This document shows positions 18,193 through 27,681 of a DNA stretch of 64,000 bases, one piece after another. Every line of letters begins with the position of its first letter. The first letter of the stretch is position 1. The DNA is from Flammeovirgaceae bacterium (GTDB lineage Bacteria; Bacteroidota; Bacteroidia; Cytophagales; Cyclobacteriaceae). Under the pieces are notes generated by a model. That model ran no database searches and had not been told where the DNA came from. It was given only the letters and a program-made list of their open reading frames with translations. Location of the stretch: positions 1 to 64,000 of the forward strand of contig JADJRT010000018.1 of the NCBI GenBank assembly GCA_016712035.1, given 5' to 3'. A program made the position numbers and the translations under genes.

Positions 18193-18571
18193 GTTTGCCT
18201 TTTGAGCACAGAATAAAACAGCAGGCTCCAACCTGCCATTAGGAAAATCCCTCCCAGCGGAGTTATTAATGCTACCGAAGTTGTATTGAATAAAGCTAAA
18301 ATGTACAAACTACCACTAAACAAAACAGTTCCTGCAATCATGGAAAGCGCACTAAATATCAATGGTTTATGCTCTTGTTTGTTCATTAAAAGCGCGATAC
18401 CAAACAAAGCCAGGGTATGATAAAATGATATCGAACGGCCAATTCATAGGTGTCTAATCGTTGGTTTTGGGTAAGCAAGACTTTAAGTGCATGGGCCCCA
18501 AAGGCTCCTAATGCTACCGCCAAAGTTCCAGATGCCGATGAAATAAGTAGAAAGATTCTTGAGGTTTTCAT
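18189..18571 (-). CDS. DUF423 membrane protein, frameshifted
   Basis: Four-helix inner membrane protein of the DUF423 (YgdD-like) family; function unknown. The N-terminal part (18571-18386) has ASGTLAVALGAFGAHAL and ends off-frame after AVRYHF. The rest (from about 18425) reads YHTLALFGIALL and continues to VALITPLGGIFLMAGW. Inserting one T in TTTT (plus-strand AAAA, 18422-18425) rejoins them as RYHFYHTLALFG, exactly the family pattern, so the break is most likely an indel error. It starts 4 bases inside the end of the YggS gene. Confidence 0.85.
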
Positions 18572-19249
18572 TGTGACGGGTAGTTACGATTTCCAAAAAT
18601 GGTGGTACCAATTCGCACCAGGGTGCTTCCTTCTTCGAGTGCAATTTTATAATCGGCACTCATGCCCATGGATAGCTCTCTCATAGGCATATTTACGGGT
18701 AATGTCATTGACTTAAGTTGGTCAAAAAGGGAATATAACGATTGAAATTCCATTCGGATTTGCTCCTGATTATCTGTGAAGGTAGCCATACCCATCAGGC
18801 CAACTATTTCAATATTTGGATATAATTCGTCAAGATTTTGTTTAGCAAGTTCAAAAACCTCTTCTGGTGTCAATCCGAATTTGGTCTCTTCATTAGCGAT
18901 ATATACCTGCAACAAACAGGAGATCTTTCGATTGAACCTCTTTGCTTGCTTGTTGATCTCCGCAAGTAATTTAATGGAGTCAACCGAATGGATAAGCGAA
19001 ACAAAGGGGGCTATATACTTCACCTTATTGGTCTGAAGGTGCCCGATCATGTGCCACTCAATATCCTTAGGTAACTCCACATACTTGGCAGACATCTCCT
19101 GTGCCTTATTTTCACCAAAGAGTCTTTGCCCCGCCTTATAGGCTTCTTGCAATTTTGAAACAGGCTGTGTTTTACTTACGGCTATCAACCTACATTTCTT
19201 GCCAGCTAATTCGGCCTGAAGTTCTTTTTATATTATTTTTAACCTCCAT
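18568..19249 (-). CDS. YggS family PLP-binding protein, N terminus frameshifted
   Basis: Pyridoxal-phosphate homeostasis protein (YggS/PROSC), a type III fold barrel without known catalysis that controls free PLP. Seen: AVSKTQPVSKLQEAY with the PLP lysine, FGENKAQEM, WHMIGHLQTNKVKYI, HSVDS, GLMGMATF and LSMGMSADYKIALEEGSTLVRIGTTIFG. The open frame lacks a start near 19188. Upstream, MEVKNNIK at 19249 joins ELQAELAGKKCRLIAV if one T of the plus-strand T5 (19225-19229) is removed. The true gene therefore spans 18568-19249. It is translationally coupled to DUF423 downstream. Confidence 0.9.
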
Positions 19250-19294
19250 TTAGAAATTTCGTTAGATACATCTTAGCCTTTAGTTTGCAAAGTT

Positions 19295-20827
19295 ATGGCC
19301 ATACTCGGAACCTTACTCAAAAAGGGAATTAAACTTAGAGAAAACCTTGAACAGGAATACACCTTGCCCTTTGAACTTCAGAAAAAAGAATTGAAGGAGT
19401 TGATGATTACAGCTAGTCAAACGGAATTTGGGAAGTACTATAGCTTTACCAATATTCTCACCCATTTCCGTAAGGGGCATTCCCACTTCTATGATGCCTT
19501 TAAACGAACTATTCCCATTCATGATTATAACAAAATCTACAAAGATTGGTGGCATTTATCGCTGAAAGGAGCTAAGAACGTCTGTTGGCCAGGACGTATT
19601 AAATACTTTGCCCTGAGTTCCGGGACTTCGGAGGCTTCTTCAAAGCATATTCCTGTAACCAAAGAAATGACTAAGGCTATACAAAGGACAAGCATTCGTC
19701 AAATTATTAGTCTTTCTAAATACGACCTACCGTCAGATGTTTTTGAAGCGGGGATTTTAATGATTGGCGGAAGTACGCACTTAAATAGAAAAGGAAATTA
19801 CTTTGAAGGTGACCTTACGGGAATTCAGGCCGCCCGGTTGCCATTTTGGTTTCAGCATTTTTACAAACCCGGAAAAAAAATTGCTTCAACCCGAAACTGG
19901 GACTCAAAGCTCACCGAGATTGTGCACAAAGCCTCTGAATGGGATATTGGTATTGTGGTAGGTGTTCCTGCCTGGATTCAGATCTTACTGGAAAGAATAG
20001 TGGAGTATCATAAGGTTAAACATATTCACGAAATCTGGCCCAACTTACTTATTTATGTCCACGGTGGAGTTTCCATGGATCCTTATCGAAAGGGATTTGA
20101 GAAATTGTTAGGAAGACCCATCTATTACATTGAAACATATTTGGCTTCTGAAGGCTTTATTGCTTATCAGGCTCTGCCGAATCGAAAATCGATGCGATTG
20201 GTATTGAATAATGGAATATTTTACGAGTTCGTTCCTTTTGACGAAAAAAACTTTACTGCCGCGGGTGAAATTAAACCTGAAGCAGAGACGCTTCTGATTG
20301 ATCAGGTAGAGGAAGGCAAAGAATACGCCATCCTGCTCTCTACCTGTGCAGGCGCCTGGCGATATCTGATTGGCGATGTAATTCGGTTTGTGTCCATAGA
20401 GGAATCTGAAATTATAATTACAGGTCGTACTAAACATTTTTTAAGTCTTTGTGGGGAGCATTTGTCTGTAGATAATATGAACAAAGCGGTTGAACTTGTC
20501 TCCAATGAATTGAATATAACCATTAAAGAATTTTCTGTAGCCGGCATACCACACCAAACCTTGTTTGCACACCACTGGTTTATAGGCACCGATGACACAG
20601 TGGATGCTAATGTGCTAAAAGAACGAATTGATTTTCATTTAAAGGAAATCAATGACGACTATGCGGTAGAAAGAAGTGCCGCCTTAAAAGAAATAGTAGT
20701 GGACGTATTGCCTTTGCATAAGTTTTACGATTGGATGGAATCAAAAGGGAAAGTAGGGGGTCAAAATAAATTTCCTCGCGTGATGAAAAGTACCCAGTTA
20801 GATGAGTGGATTAAATTCATCGCGTAA
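19295..20827 (+). CDS. GH3 family acyl-adenylate-forming enzyme
   Basis: 510 residues, full length for bacterial members of the GH3 (auxin-responsive promoter) family. Plant relatives adenylate a carboxylic acid and conjugate it to an amino acid. Seen: YFALSSGTSEASSKHIPVT (ATP/phosphate-binding Ser-Ser-Gly-Thr-Ser loop), YIETYLASEGFIAYQ, LSTCAGAWRYLIGDVIRFV and the C-terminal KVGGQNKFPRVM. The bacterial substrate is unknown. Start at 19295 (MAILGTLLKKG). Only three bases separate its stop from a LysE-type exporter, so the two are probably co-transcribed. This pairing hints that an amino acid or its acyl conjugate is the product being moved. Confidence 0.85.
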   Translation: MAILGTLLKKGIKLRENLEQEYTLPFELQKKELKELMITASQTEFGKYYSFTNILTHFRKGHSHFYDAFKRTIPIHDYNKIYKDWWHLSLKGAKNVCWPGRIKYFALSSGTSEASSKHIPVTKEMTKAIQRTSIRQIISLSKYDLPSDVFEAGILMIGGSTHLNRKGNYFEGDLTGIQAARLPFWFQHFYKPGKKIASTRNWDSKLTEIVHKASEWDIGIVVGVPAWIQILLERIVEYHKVKHIHEIWPNLLIYVHGGVSMDPYRKGFEKLLGRPIYYIETYLASEGFIAYQALPNRKSMRLVLNNGIFYEFVPFDEKNFTAAGEIKPEAETLLIDQVEEGKEYAILLSTCAGAWRYLIGDVIRFVSIEESEIIITGRTKHFLSLCGEHLSVDNMNKAVELVSNELNITIKEFSVAGIPHQTLFAHHWFIGTDDTVDANVLKERIDFHLKEINDDYAVERSAALKEIVVDVLPLHKFYDWMESKGKVGGQNKFPRVMKSTQLDEWIKFIA

Positions 20828-20830
20828 GCA

Positions 20831-21463
20831 ATGCCGGAAATAATTTTTAATGGTTTAAAATTAGGTATCGTCCTGACCTTTCTGGTTGGCCCGGTATTTT
20901 TTACCATTATACAAACCAGTGTAGAGCGAGGTTTTTGGAGCGGGGTAGTCGTTTCGTTAGGCGTTTCTGTCAGCGATATTCTTTATGTTACTATTTGTTA
21001 CTTTGGATTAGTTCAATTTATTAACAAACCTGAATTTCGGCTGTACTTGACTTATGGGGGTGGGGCCATATTAATTTTATTTGGACTTTATCACCTCATC
21101 ATTAAAAGTCGAAGAAGCCTTCACCCATCGTTGGATGTTGCCAAAGAGAAAAAAATCTATCGCTATTTTGCTAAGGGCTTTATAATAAATGGTTTTAGCC
21201 CAATGGTTTTAATATTTTGGATTGGAGCGATAAGTGTAGCATCCATCGATTTTGGATACTCAAAAGACTTTGAGTTTTTTCTTTTTTTCAGTGTGGTTCT
21301 AGGCACTGTTTTTTCAGCCGATGTGTTGAAAGCTTACCTGGCGGATAAACTAAGGCGATTAGTAACAAGTAAATTGATGCGAATAATGAACATTCTTGTA
21401 GGTATTTGCCTGATCATTTTCGGAGGCAGATTGATTTATCTGGCCGATACTTTTATAATCTAG
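20831..21463 (+). CDS. LysE/RhtB family amino-acid exporter
   Basis: 210 residues with six hydrophobic helices. The N-terminal GLKLGIVLTFLVGPVFFTIIQTSVERGFWSG is the LysE/RhtB signature (GxxxGPxxxx...G), followed by VSDILYVTICYFG. These inner-membrane proteins export amino acids and derivatives by proton exchange. It starts three bases after the GH3 gene and most likely shares its transcript. It converges on the BatA-like gene with a two-base gap and no terminator. Confidence 0.85.
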   Translation: MPEIIFNGLKLGIVLTFLVGPVFFTIIQTSVERGFWSGVVVSLGVSVSDILYVTICYFGLVQFINKPEFRLYLTYGGGAILILFGLYHLIIKSRRSLHPSLDVAKEKKIYRYFAKGFIINGFSPMVLIFWIGAISVASIDFGYSKDFEFFLFFSVVLGTVFSADVLKAYLADKLRRLVTSKLMRIMNILVGICLIIFGGRLIYLADTFII

Positions 21464-21465
21464 GA

Positions 21466-22506
21466 TTAGTCTTGAAGTATGTTTGAAAGAAAAGAGGACT
21501 TCAAGAAAATCCAAAGGATAAAGAAGGCAAGTGCCCATTGCAGATAAATAAAATAATAATCGGCTGTATCCTTAAACCGTGTCTCCTTAATTTCTGCTCG
21601 CTCATATTGATCAATTCGGCTAAATACATTTTTCAATGCTTCGTTATCAGTAACCCGGAAAAATTCACCAGATCCAATTTTTGCAATTTTGCGCATGGTA
21701 GATTCATCAATAGTATTTTCAACCATGTTAGGTCTGCCAAAGTAATCTTTACCAAACGGGACCATACCTTCCTGGCCGACAACAATCGTATACATTTTGA
21801 TTTCATAAGCCGCGGCTAATTCTGCCGAAGTAATAGGATCAATATTACCAGCAGTATTGTCGCCATCACTTAAAAGAATACACACTTTTGATTTTGATTC
21901 AGATTCCCGCATCCTGTTCGTTACTACGGCCAGAGCCGAACCAATGGCAGTGCCTCTGGATTCAATCATATCAAAACTAATGTCATTAAGGTATGCGTTG
22001 AGCAGATCATAATCGGTCGTTAAAGGTGCTAACGAAAAGGCATCTCCGGAAAACACGACAATACCAATGCGATCTTGCAAGCGACCTTTTATAAAATCCC
22101 TCGCAACATTTTTTGCAGCTTCCAGCCTATTGGGTTGAAAGTCTTCAATTTGCATAGACTGCGAAATATCGATCGCCAGCATAATATCAATACCTTCAGT
22201 CCACTGCTCAACTTTTCGTTTGTTTTTTGTGGTCTTGCCAACGCTATTAAGATAAGCACAAGTACACACGATAGTATCAGTTCTGGTAAAATCCGAATCC
22301 ACGTTAAGGGCGAATTTTTCAGATCGCTTTTGACTAAGGCAACAGGCAGTTTTTGATTAAAATAGTGGCGAAAACCCATCGGATAATAAAAGAAAAGGCA
22401 CTACAAACAGTGCATATAAAAAAACAGTTTGTTCCCAGGTGAACCCGCGCAGGGTTGCAGGATAAAACCATTGTAACGAATACCAAGGGTCGACTATTTC
22501 ATCCAT
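21466..22506 (-). CDS. BatA-like von Willebrand factor A membrane protein, frameshifted
   Basis: VWA-domain protein of the Bat (aerotolerance) type. The start ATG at 22506 reads MDEIVDPWYSLQWFYP and a first helix; the frame then changes near 22380, and again near 22213 (plus-strand TTTT) where ALARPQKTNE must join KVEQWTEGIDIM. The VWA domain is intact: MLAIDISQSM (MIDAS DxSxS), GTAIGSALAVV and ILLSDGDNTAGN, followed by a C-terminal helix (YFIYLQWALAFFILWIFL). Restored length is about 345 residues. The start overlaps the end of the BatD-like gene by eight bases. Confidence 0.8.
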
Positions 22507-23398
22507 GCTTCACCTCCTCAATCTTTTGATTAAACCGACTTTGCGAAAACTCTTTCAACGCATGAAAAGGGTCGAAGGAATCTGGTATAATTCTTCCATA
22601 GATCATTCGATCAACAGAATGAAGTGGCCCGCCTAAATCGTTTTTCTCCATTTCAAGTATTTCGCGCGATGTATATTTAGTATAGGGTTTTGAGGAGAGT
22701 TCCTCCATATATTTTTTCCATATCGCCATGGCAGTCTCGGCTAATTCGGGAGAGAAGCTGCTCTTTAATTTTTCAACAGAAGTTTCGAAACGATTGAGGA
22801 AGGCTACGTGACTTTGCGATAAGCGCTTAACAGTAAAGTAGCGTTTAATTTTCTTGCCAAAGAAAATCCAAACTAAAAGTAAAATCAGGATTAAGCTTCC
22901 TCCGACAATCAAGAGAATGGGATAGTTCAGAAGCCAGCTTACCGGATTATAGGCCGTATTGGTTTTCAGCGGGAGCTCATTGATCGCAAGCGAATCGGGC
23001 ATGGCAGAAACAAGATGCTTAAAGAATACGGTATCGGCTTGCGAATAAAAGTTAACGCAATCTTTTTGCTGTGGTTGAAAAACAGGAAGTGCCAGCCATT
23101 GAAGACTATCAATTTCAAACGTACTAAGTGTGTAGATTACGCTATCGTAACTAGTATTGTTTACTGTTTGCGTAGTAAAAAAGATCTTCTTTTGATACTC
23201 AAAGGGAGCAAAAGAAAAGGTAGAATCAGGGAAAAGCACTTGCTTTGTGCGATCATACCGAGCGGTTAAATGGTACTGAATAGGTTGACCTAATTTTACC
23301 GTATCGGTATTGAAATGGCCCTTCACCACAATTTCTTGTGAGAAACCAGTAGTAATAAAAACAAGCAGTAAAATATAAAGTAGAAATTGTCTAAACAC
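22499..23398 (-). CDS. BatD-like membrane protein of the Bat operon
   Basis: 299 residues from a GTG at 23398. A signal peptide (LLYILLLVFITTGFSQ) is followed by an extracytoplasmic beta domain (HFNTDTVKLGQPIQYHLTARYD). One membrane helix follows near residues 155-178 (LLNYPILLIVGGSLILILLLV), then a cytoplasmic tail with AMAIWKKYMEELSSKPYTKYTSREI. This layout is that of the BatD/DUF4381-like partner that sits between DUF58 and BatA in Bacteroidota. Its start overlaps the restored end of the DUF58 gene by eight bases, and its stop overlaps the BatA start by eight. Confidence 0.7.
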   Translation of the reverse strand: MFRQFLLYILLLVFITTGFSQEIVVKGHFNTDTVKLGQPIQYHLTARYDRTKQVLFPDSTFSFAPFEYQKKIFFTTQTVNNTSYDSVIYTLSTFEIDSLQWLALPVFQPQQKDCVNFYSQADTVFFKHLVSAMPDSLAINELPLKTNTAYNPVSWLLNYPILLIVGGSLILILLLVWIFFGKKIKRYFTVKRLSQSHVAFLNRFETSVEKLKSSFSPELAETAMAIWKKYMEELSSKPYTKYTSREILEMEKNDLGGPLHSVDRMIYGRIIPDSFDPFHALKEFSQSRFNQKIEEVKHG

Positions 23399-23478
23399 TT
23401 TTCATCGATTTATTTCTCACTTTAAACAACTTCAATAATTTAGGAACAAAGTCCTCATCGGTAGAAATGCTCAAAAAT

Positions 23479-24267
23479 TTATCTGGTGCTTTCTACTAAA
23501 GTCAGCCAACTCTTTTGTCGGGCAAAATGATGTGAAGTAATCGTTTCTCTAAAATCTCCAAACGAGGAGTTAACCCATAATGTTTTTTTCGATTCTTTAT
23601 CTAATACCGGGATAATGCCCAGTTTTGGTAATTGAGTTTCACGCTTATCGCTAACCTGGATCATAACCAAATCGTGCTTTCTCGCCAGAGACTTTAGATG
23701 ATGTTGATAACCCTCATCAATGAAATCAGAAATCATGACGATCACGCTTCTGCGCTTAATGGAGTTTAACGCAAAGGTTATCGCTTTATTGAGATTGGTC
23801 TTAGCCGATTTCGGTTCCAGTCTATTTAAATTGTAAATGATCTCGTACGCTTGTGGAATCCCTTTTCTGGGTTTAATAAATTTTTCCCGTTCATCCGAGT
23901 AGCATATTAACCCAACTTGGCTAGATTCTTTCGAACCCGAAAGAGCCAACACCCCACAAATTTCTTTTGCAATGTCAAATTTTGTTTGCCCAGGTGTGCC
24001 TATAAATTGGGAAGCGCTTACATCCAAAATGAAAAAAATGGTTTGCTCTCTTTCTTCCCGAAAGGTTTTGACAAACGTGCCATGTCCCTTGGCCGAAACA
24101 TTCCAATCGATAGTTCGAATGTCGTCCCCGTATTGATACGGTCTCACATCATCAAATTCAAGGCCCGTACCTTTGAAGATAGAGTGAAAGTCACCCTGCA
24201 TCTGGCTATTGATGGCCTTTCTGATCTGTATTTCGTACTTCTTTAGCTTTTTCAGCAGCTCTTTCAC
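23479..24267 (-). CDS. DUF58 domain protein of the Bat operon
   Basis: DUF58 proteins are VWA-like partners of MoxR chaperone ATPases. Seen: GDFHSIFKGTGLEFDDVRPY, YGDDIRTIDWNVSAKGHGTFVKTF (family core) and FFILDVSASQFIG. I chose the GTG at 24267 (VKELLKKLKKYEIQI) because the residues encoded upstream do not resemble the family. The frame stops at 23479, but one base later it continues as PDKFLSISTDEDFVPKLLKLF and ends at 23391, overlapping the BatD-like start by eight bases. This gives the expected operon junction, so the earlier stop is probably an indel. No moxR is adjacent. Confidence 0.85.
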   Translation of the reverse strand: MKELLKKLKKYEIQIRKAINSQMQGDFHSIFKGTGLEFDDVRPYQYGDDIRTIDWNVSAKGHGTFVKTFREEREQTIFFILDVSASQFIGTPGQTKFDIAKEICGVLALSGSKESSQVGLICYSDEREKFIKPRKGIPQAYEIIYNLNRLEPKSAKTNLNKAITFALNSIKRRSVIVMISDFIDEGYQHHLKSLARKHDLVMIQVSDKRETQLPKLGIIPVLDKESKKTLWVNSSFGDFRETITSHHFARQKSWLTLVESTR

Positions 24268-24302
24268 TCTGGCACTTTTTTGGAGGCCTAAAAATAAGAA
24301 AT

Positions 24303-24707
24303 ATGAGTAATTTCGCAGCCTATATGAATCACTTGTCTGCATTAAATACGCTTAAATGTCGCATGGGTTTGATTTTTCTTGTAGTTCTGGCTATAAGCTC
24401 ATGCCAAAAGGAAACGCGACCCAACGATGTGCTGGCACCGGAAGAACTTTCAAAGTTGATGGTGGAATTATACCTGGCGGAGTCAAGAATGTCTGGACTG
24501 AATATAACGACAGATTCGGCTTTGAAATTTTTTATTCCTTTCGAAGAAAAGTTGAAAGCAAAGCATGGAATCGCAGACTCTGTCCTGCGCAAGAGCTACC
24601 AATACTACGTAAGTCACCCCGAGCAATTAGAAAAAATTTACGATTCGGTGATCGATACGCTGGGCTTGCGCGAACAAAAGGAGCGAACGAAGACATTTCT
24701 TAATTAA
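24303..24707 (+). CDS. DUF4296 lipoprotein
   Basis: Bacteroidota lipoprotein of the DUF4296 family. Signal MGLIFLVVLAISSC with Cys lipobox begins at the in-frame ATG at 24363, which may be the real start. The mature helix-rich domain has PEELSKLMVELYLAESRM, FEEKLKAKHGIADSVLRKSYQYYVSHPEQLEKIYDSVID. The function is unknown. It diverges from the DUF58 gene (36 bases) and lies three bases before mutS2, with which it is probably co-transcribed. Confidence 0.8.
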   Translation: MSNFAAYMNHLSALNTLKCRMGLIFLVVLAISSCQKETRPNDVLAPEELSKLMVELYLAESRMSGLNITTDSALKFFIPFEEKLKAKHGIADSVLRKSYQYYVSHPEQLEKIYDSVIDTLGLREQKERTKTFLN

Positions 24708-24710
24708 GTC

Positions 24711-27071
24711 ATGGTATTCCCTTCAGAGTTTGAACAGAAACTGGGGTTTGATCAGATTCGCCATAGACTGAAGAACTATTGCCTTAGTCCATTAGGTATC
24801 GGTCGGGTGGATCAGATGAATTTCTCTTTTGATTTTGAGATCATTTTAACCCAACTAAAACAAAATCTGGAGTTTAAAAATATCCTTGAAAAAGACGAAG
24901 AATTTCCCTCCACCCATTACTTCGATCCTACCGAATACTTTAAAACTGCAGCTATTGAAGGTGCCTTTTTAGAGCAGGAAGCTTTTTATGAAATACTGCG
25001 GTCTCTACAAACTATTGTAGCCTGTAAGAAATTTCTTGAGTCAAATCATGAAGTGTATCCTGAATTAGTTAGGCTAACTCAACCGGTTTCTGTTTCATCT
25101 GCTTTATTAAAGACAATAGAATCCAGATTTGATGAAAAAGGACATGTACGGGATAATGCCAGCCCTGAACTAGGAAGAATTCGAAAGCGTATTCGCGATG
25201 AACAATTGCGTGTTAAACATTTAATTGATCAGCTTTTTAGGCAGGCGGTTGGTAATGGCTGGGTACCAGAAGGTATTTCCACTACTATTAGGGATGGACG
25301 CTTGGTAATACCAGTGCTTGCTGAGCACAAGAGAAAGATTTCAGGATTTATAATGGACGAATCGGCCACAGGTCAAACTGTGTATCTTGAGCCTGCGCAA
25401 GCGCTTGAGGCAAACAACGAGATTCGTGACTTAATTCATGCTGAGCGGAGAGAAATTATAAAAATACTTCGTGAGCTAACAACATTGGTCAGAGAAAATC
25501 TTCCGGAGTTACGAGACGCTTATTATTTTCTTGCCCTCCTTGATTTTACGCGAGCTAAAGCAAAATTTTCGAGAGATATCGGAGCGGAACTTCCACGGCT
25601 TGCGAATGGCCCGGATTTAAATTGGATGCATGCCCGGCACCCCTTACTCTACCTTAGTTTGAAAGGCAAGCGCGAAGTAGTGCCGCTTACCATTGATCTG
25701 ACGAATCAAAAATCTTTTTTATTGGTATCGGGTCCTAATGCGGGTGGAAAATCTGTTTGTCTGAAAACGGTGGGTCTTATACAATATATGGCGCAATGTG
25801 GGTTGCTTGTTCCACTTCATGATAAATCAACGGTAGGCATTTTCAAAAAAATATTTTTAGATATCGGAGATCAGCAATCCATCGAAAATGACTTAAGCAC
25901 GTACAGCTCGCACCTAAAAAATATGGCTTTCTTTCTCAATCATTCTGATGAGAATACGTTGGTATTATTAGATGAATTGGGCGCTGGCACGGATCCGAAT
26001 TTTGGAGGCGGCATAGCGGAATCTGTATTGATGGGATTGTTAAACCAAAAAGTATGGGGCGTAGCTACAACACATTATTACAATCTGAAAGTATTCGCTA
26101 GCAATCATTCGGGTATTCGAAATGGAGCCATGCAATTTGATGCGAAAAAACTCGAACCTCTATTTCAACTTGACATCGGGAAACCCGGAAGTTCATTTGC
26201 TCTTGAGATTGCAACTAAAACCGGTTTATCCAATGAAATTATCAGACAAGCAGAGACATTGATAGGAAAGGAATTGACTGGGTTAGAGTCATTGATGAAA
26301 ACGGTAGCTGAGGAAAAACAATCGCTTGAGAATAGAACTAGAGAGATTGGGTTACGCGAAAAGAAACTGACCGAGACACTCGCGCGGTATGACGCACTTA
26401 ACCTTGAATTGAATAGTAAAAAGAAGGAGATTATTGAAAAGGCTAAATCAGAAGCCTCGCATTTGCTTAAGGAAACGAACCGGGAAATTGAAAAGACAAT
26501 CCGACATATTCGGGAAAATAAAGCAGAACGGAAGGAGACCCGGAAAGTTCGGGATGGCTTACAAAACGTTGCGCAAAAAGTTAAACCCGAAATCCCCGTA
26601 AGGATACAAAGTGATAAAATTGAAACGGGCGACTATGTTCGATTGGTAGGTCAGGAGGTAAGTGGTAAAGTAATTTCGATAAAAGACAATATGGCTTTAG
26701 TTCAATTTGGTGATTTGAGATCTCAGATAGAAACTAAAAGATTAATTAGAAGCGATCAGGCAATTTCTAATCCTGCCTTCGCGAGAATCAAAAAATCTGG
26801 ACTTGACATATCTCAGAAGCAATCTCTGTTCGTAAATACACTAGACATCCGCGGCAAACGGGTGGAAGAAGTGAATTCAGCGTTGGATCAGTTTATCGAT
26901 GACGCAATCTTATTGGGACATGCAGAAGTAAAAATATTGCATGGAAAAGGAGAAGGAGTATTGCGTAAAGTTGTACGCGAACGATTAAAGGGCAACAAAG
27001 CCATTGCTTCCGTTGCCAATGAACATGTTGAGCGTGGTGGCGATGGAATAACCGTAGTGATTTTGAAATAA
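24711..27071 (+). CDS. mutS2: Endonuclease MutS2
   Basis: MutS-like ATPase with a C-terminal nuclease domain; the family suppresses recombination and/or rescues collided ribosomes, depending on species. 786 residues, intact. Seen: Walker A SGPNAGGKSV near residue 341, Walker B VLLDELGAGTDPNFGG near 418, ATTHYYNLKVFA, a long coiled coil (residues 520-640), a KOW-like segment and the Smr domain with LDIRGKRVEEVNSALD near 712 and LHGKGEGVLRK. Start three bases after the DUF4296 stop. Confidence 0.95.
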   Translation: MVFPSEFEQKLGFDQIRHRLKNYCLSPLGIGRVDQMNFSFDFEIILTQLKQNLEFKNILEKDEEFPSTHYFDPTEYFKTAAIEGAFLEQEAFYEILRSLQTIVACKKFLESNHEVYPELVRLTQPVSVSSALLKTIESRFDEKGHVRDNASPELGRIRKRIRDEQLRVKHLIDQLFRQAVGNGWVPEGISTTIRDGRLVIPVLAEHKRKISGFIMDESATGQTVYLEPAQALEANNEIRDLIHAERREIIKILRELTTLVRENLPELRDAYYFLALLDFTRAKAKFSRDIGAELPRLANGPDLNWMHARHPLLYLSLKGKREVVPLTIDLTNQKSFLLVSGPNAGGKSVCLKTVGLIQYMAQCGLLVPLHDKSTVGIFKKIFLDIGDQQSIENDLSTYSSHLKNMAFFLNHSDENTLVLLDELGAGTDPNFGGGIAESVLMGLLNQKVWGVATTHYYNLKVFASNHSGIRNGAMQFDAKKLEPLFQLDIGKPGSSFALEIATKTGLSNEIIRQAETLIGKELTGLESLMKTVAEEKQSLENRTREIGLREKKLTETLARYDALNLELNSKKKEIIEKAKSEASHLLKETNREIEKTIRHIRENKAERKETRKVRDGLQNVAQKVKPEIPVRIQSDKIETGDYVRLVGQEVSGKVISIKDNMALVQFGDLRSQIETKRLIRSDQAISNPAFARIKKSGLDISQKQSLFVNTLDIRGKRVEEVNSALDQFIDDAILLGHAEVKILHGKGEGVLRKVVRERLKGNKAIASVANEHVERGGDGITVVILK

Positions 27072-27097
27072 AAAAACCTGCCCTAAAGAGCAGGTTT
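27068..27097. terminator. Shared terminator between mutS2 and a convergent lipoprotein gene
   Basis: AAACCTGC (27074-27081) pairs with GCAGGTTT (27090-27097) around an eight-base loop. Read on the minus strand, the hairpin is followed by seven T residues (plus-strand A run 27068-27074), a good intrinsic terminator for the lipoprotein gene that stops at 27120. On the plus strand the T tract is short (TTTCTT), so mutS2 termination is weaker. Confidence 0.75.
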
Positions 27098-27119
27098 CTT
27101 AAATACTTTTATAATTTTT

Positions 27120-27584
27120 TTAGAGCGTAAAGGTATAAACCCATGCACCTTTTACAACACTCGTTCTTGCATATCCACTACCATTAAAACTAAAGGATAT
27201 GGAAAGCGTAGATTCTGTAACTGCATAGGTCATGGACAATTCATCAGGTGTACCTTTATCACGAATCATAATCGTTTCTGGTGAAGAACCAAAATCCCAG
27301 TTACCACTGGCTGGCCAAGGGCTTAAACTTGGTCTCGCTGAAGTTGAATAGGTAAAAGGCGGGGTACCCTTGGTTCCGGACAAAGTCAATTGGAAACCTG
27401 CATAGTCGGCAGTTTTGTCACTTCCGTCAAGGGTGGCAGTATTAATTTTCCAAACATGGTTTAGCTTATCAAATTGAACATCAGCTTCTGACTCAGGATC
27501 ATCGTTTTTATCCTTGCATCCCGTATAGGTAAGCATAGAAGCAGCAATGAGTAAGAGAGGGAGTATTCGTAGTACTTTCATCAT
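27120..27584 (-). CDS. DUF5004-like lipoprotein
   Basis: 154 residues. Lipoprotein signal (LRILPLLLIAASMLTYTGC) followed by an acidic linker and a beta-rich lipocalin-like domain: HVWKINTATLDGSDKTADY, FQLTLSGTKG, GNWDFGS and a final AWVYTFTL strand. The layout resembles the DUF5004/lipocalin-type lipoproteins of Bacteroidota, with unknown ligands. It stands alone with its own terminator and is probably exposed on the periplasmic or surface side. Confidence 0.55.
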   Translation of the reverse strand: MMKVLRILPLLLIAASMLTYTGCKDKNDDPESEADVQFDKLNHVWKINTATLDGSDKTADYAGFQLTLSGTKGTPPFTYSTSARPSLSPWPASGNWDFGSSPETIMIRDKGTPDELSMTYAVTESTLSISFSFNGSGYARTSVVKGAWVYTFTL

Positions 27585-27681
27585 AAATTGATTAAAATCA
27601 TCTTAAACTTAGTAAAAACCGGAATCTAAAAAAATAGACCCTAAGGATCTGCAGTTTCTGATTAATGGGTTCAGTAAACCC

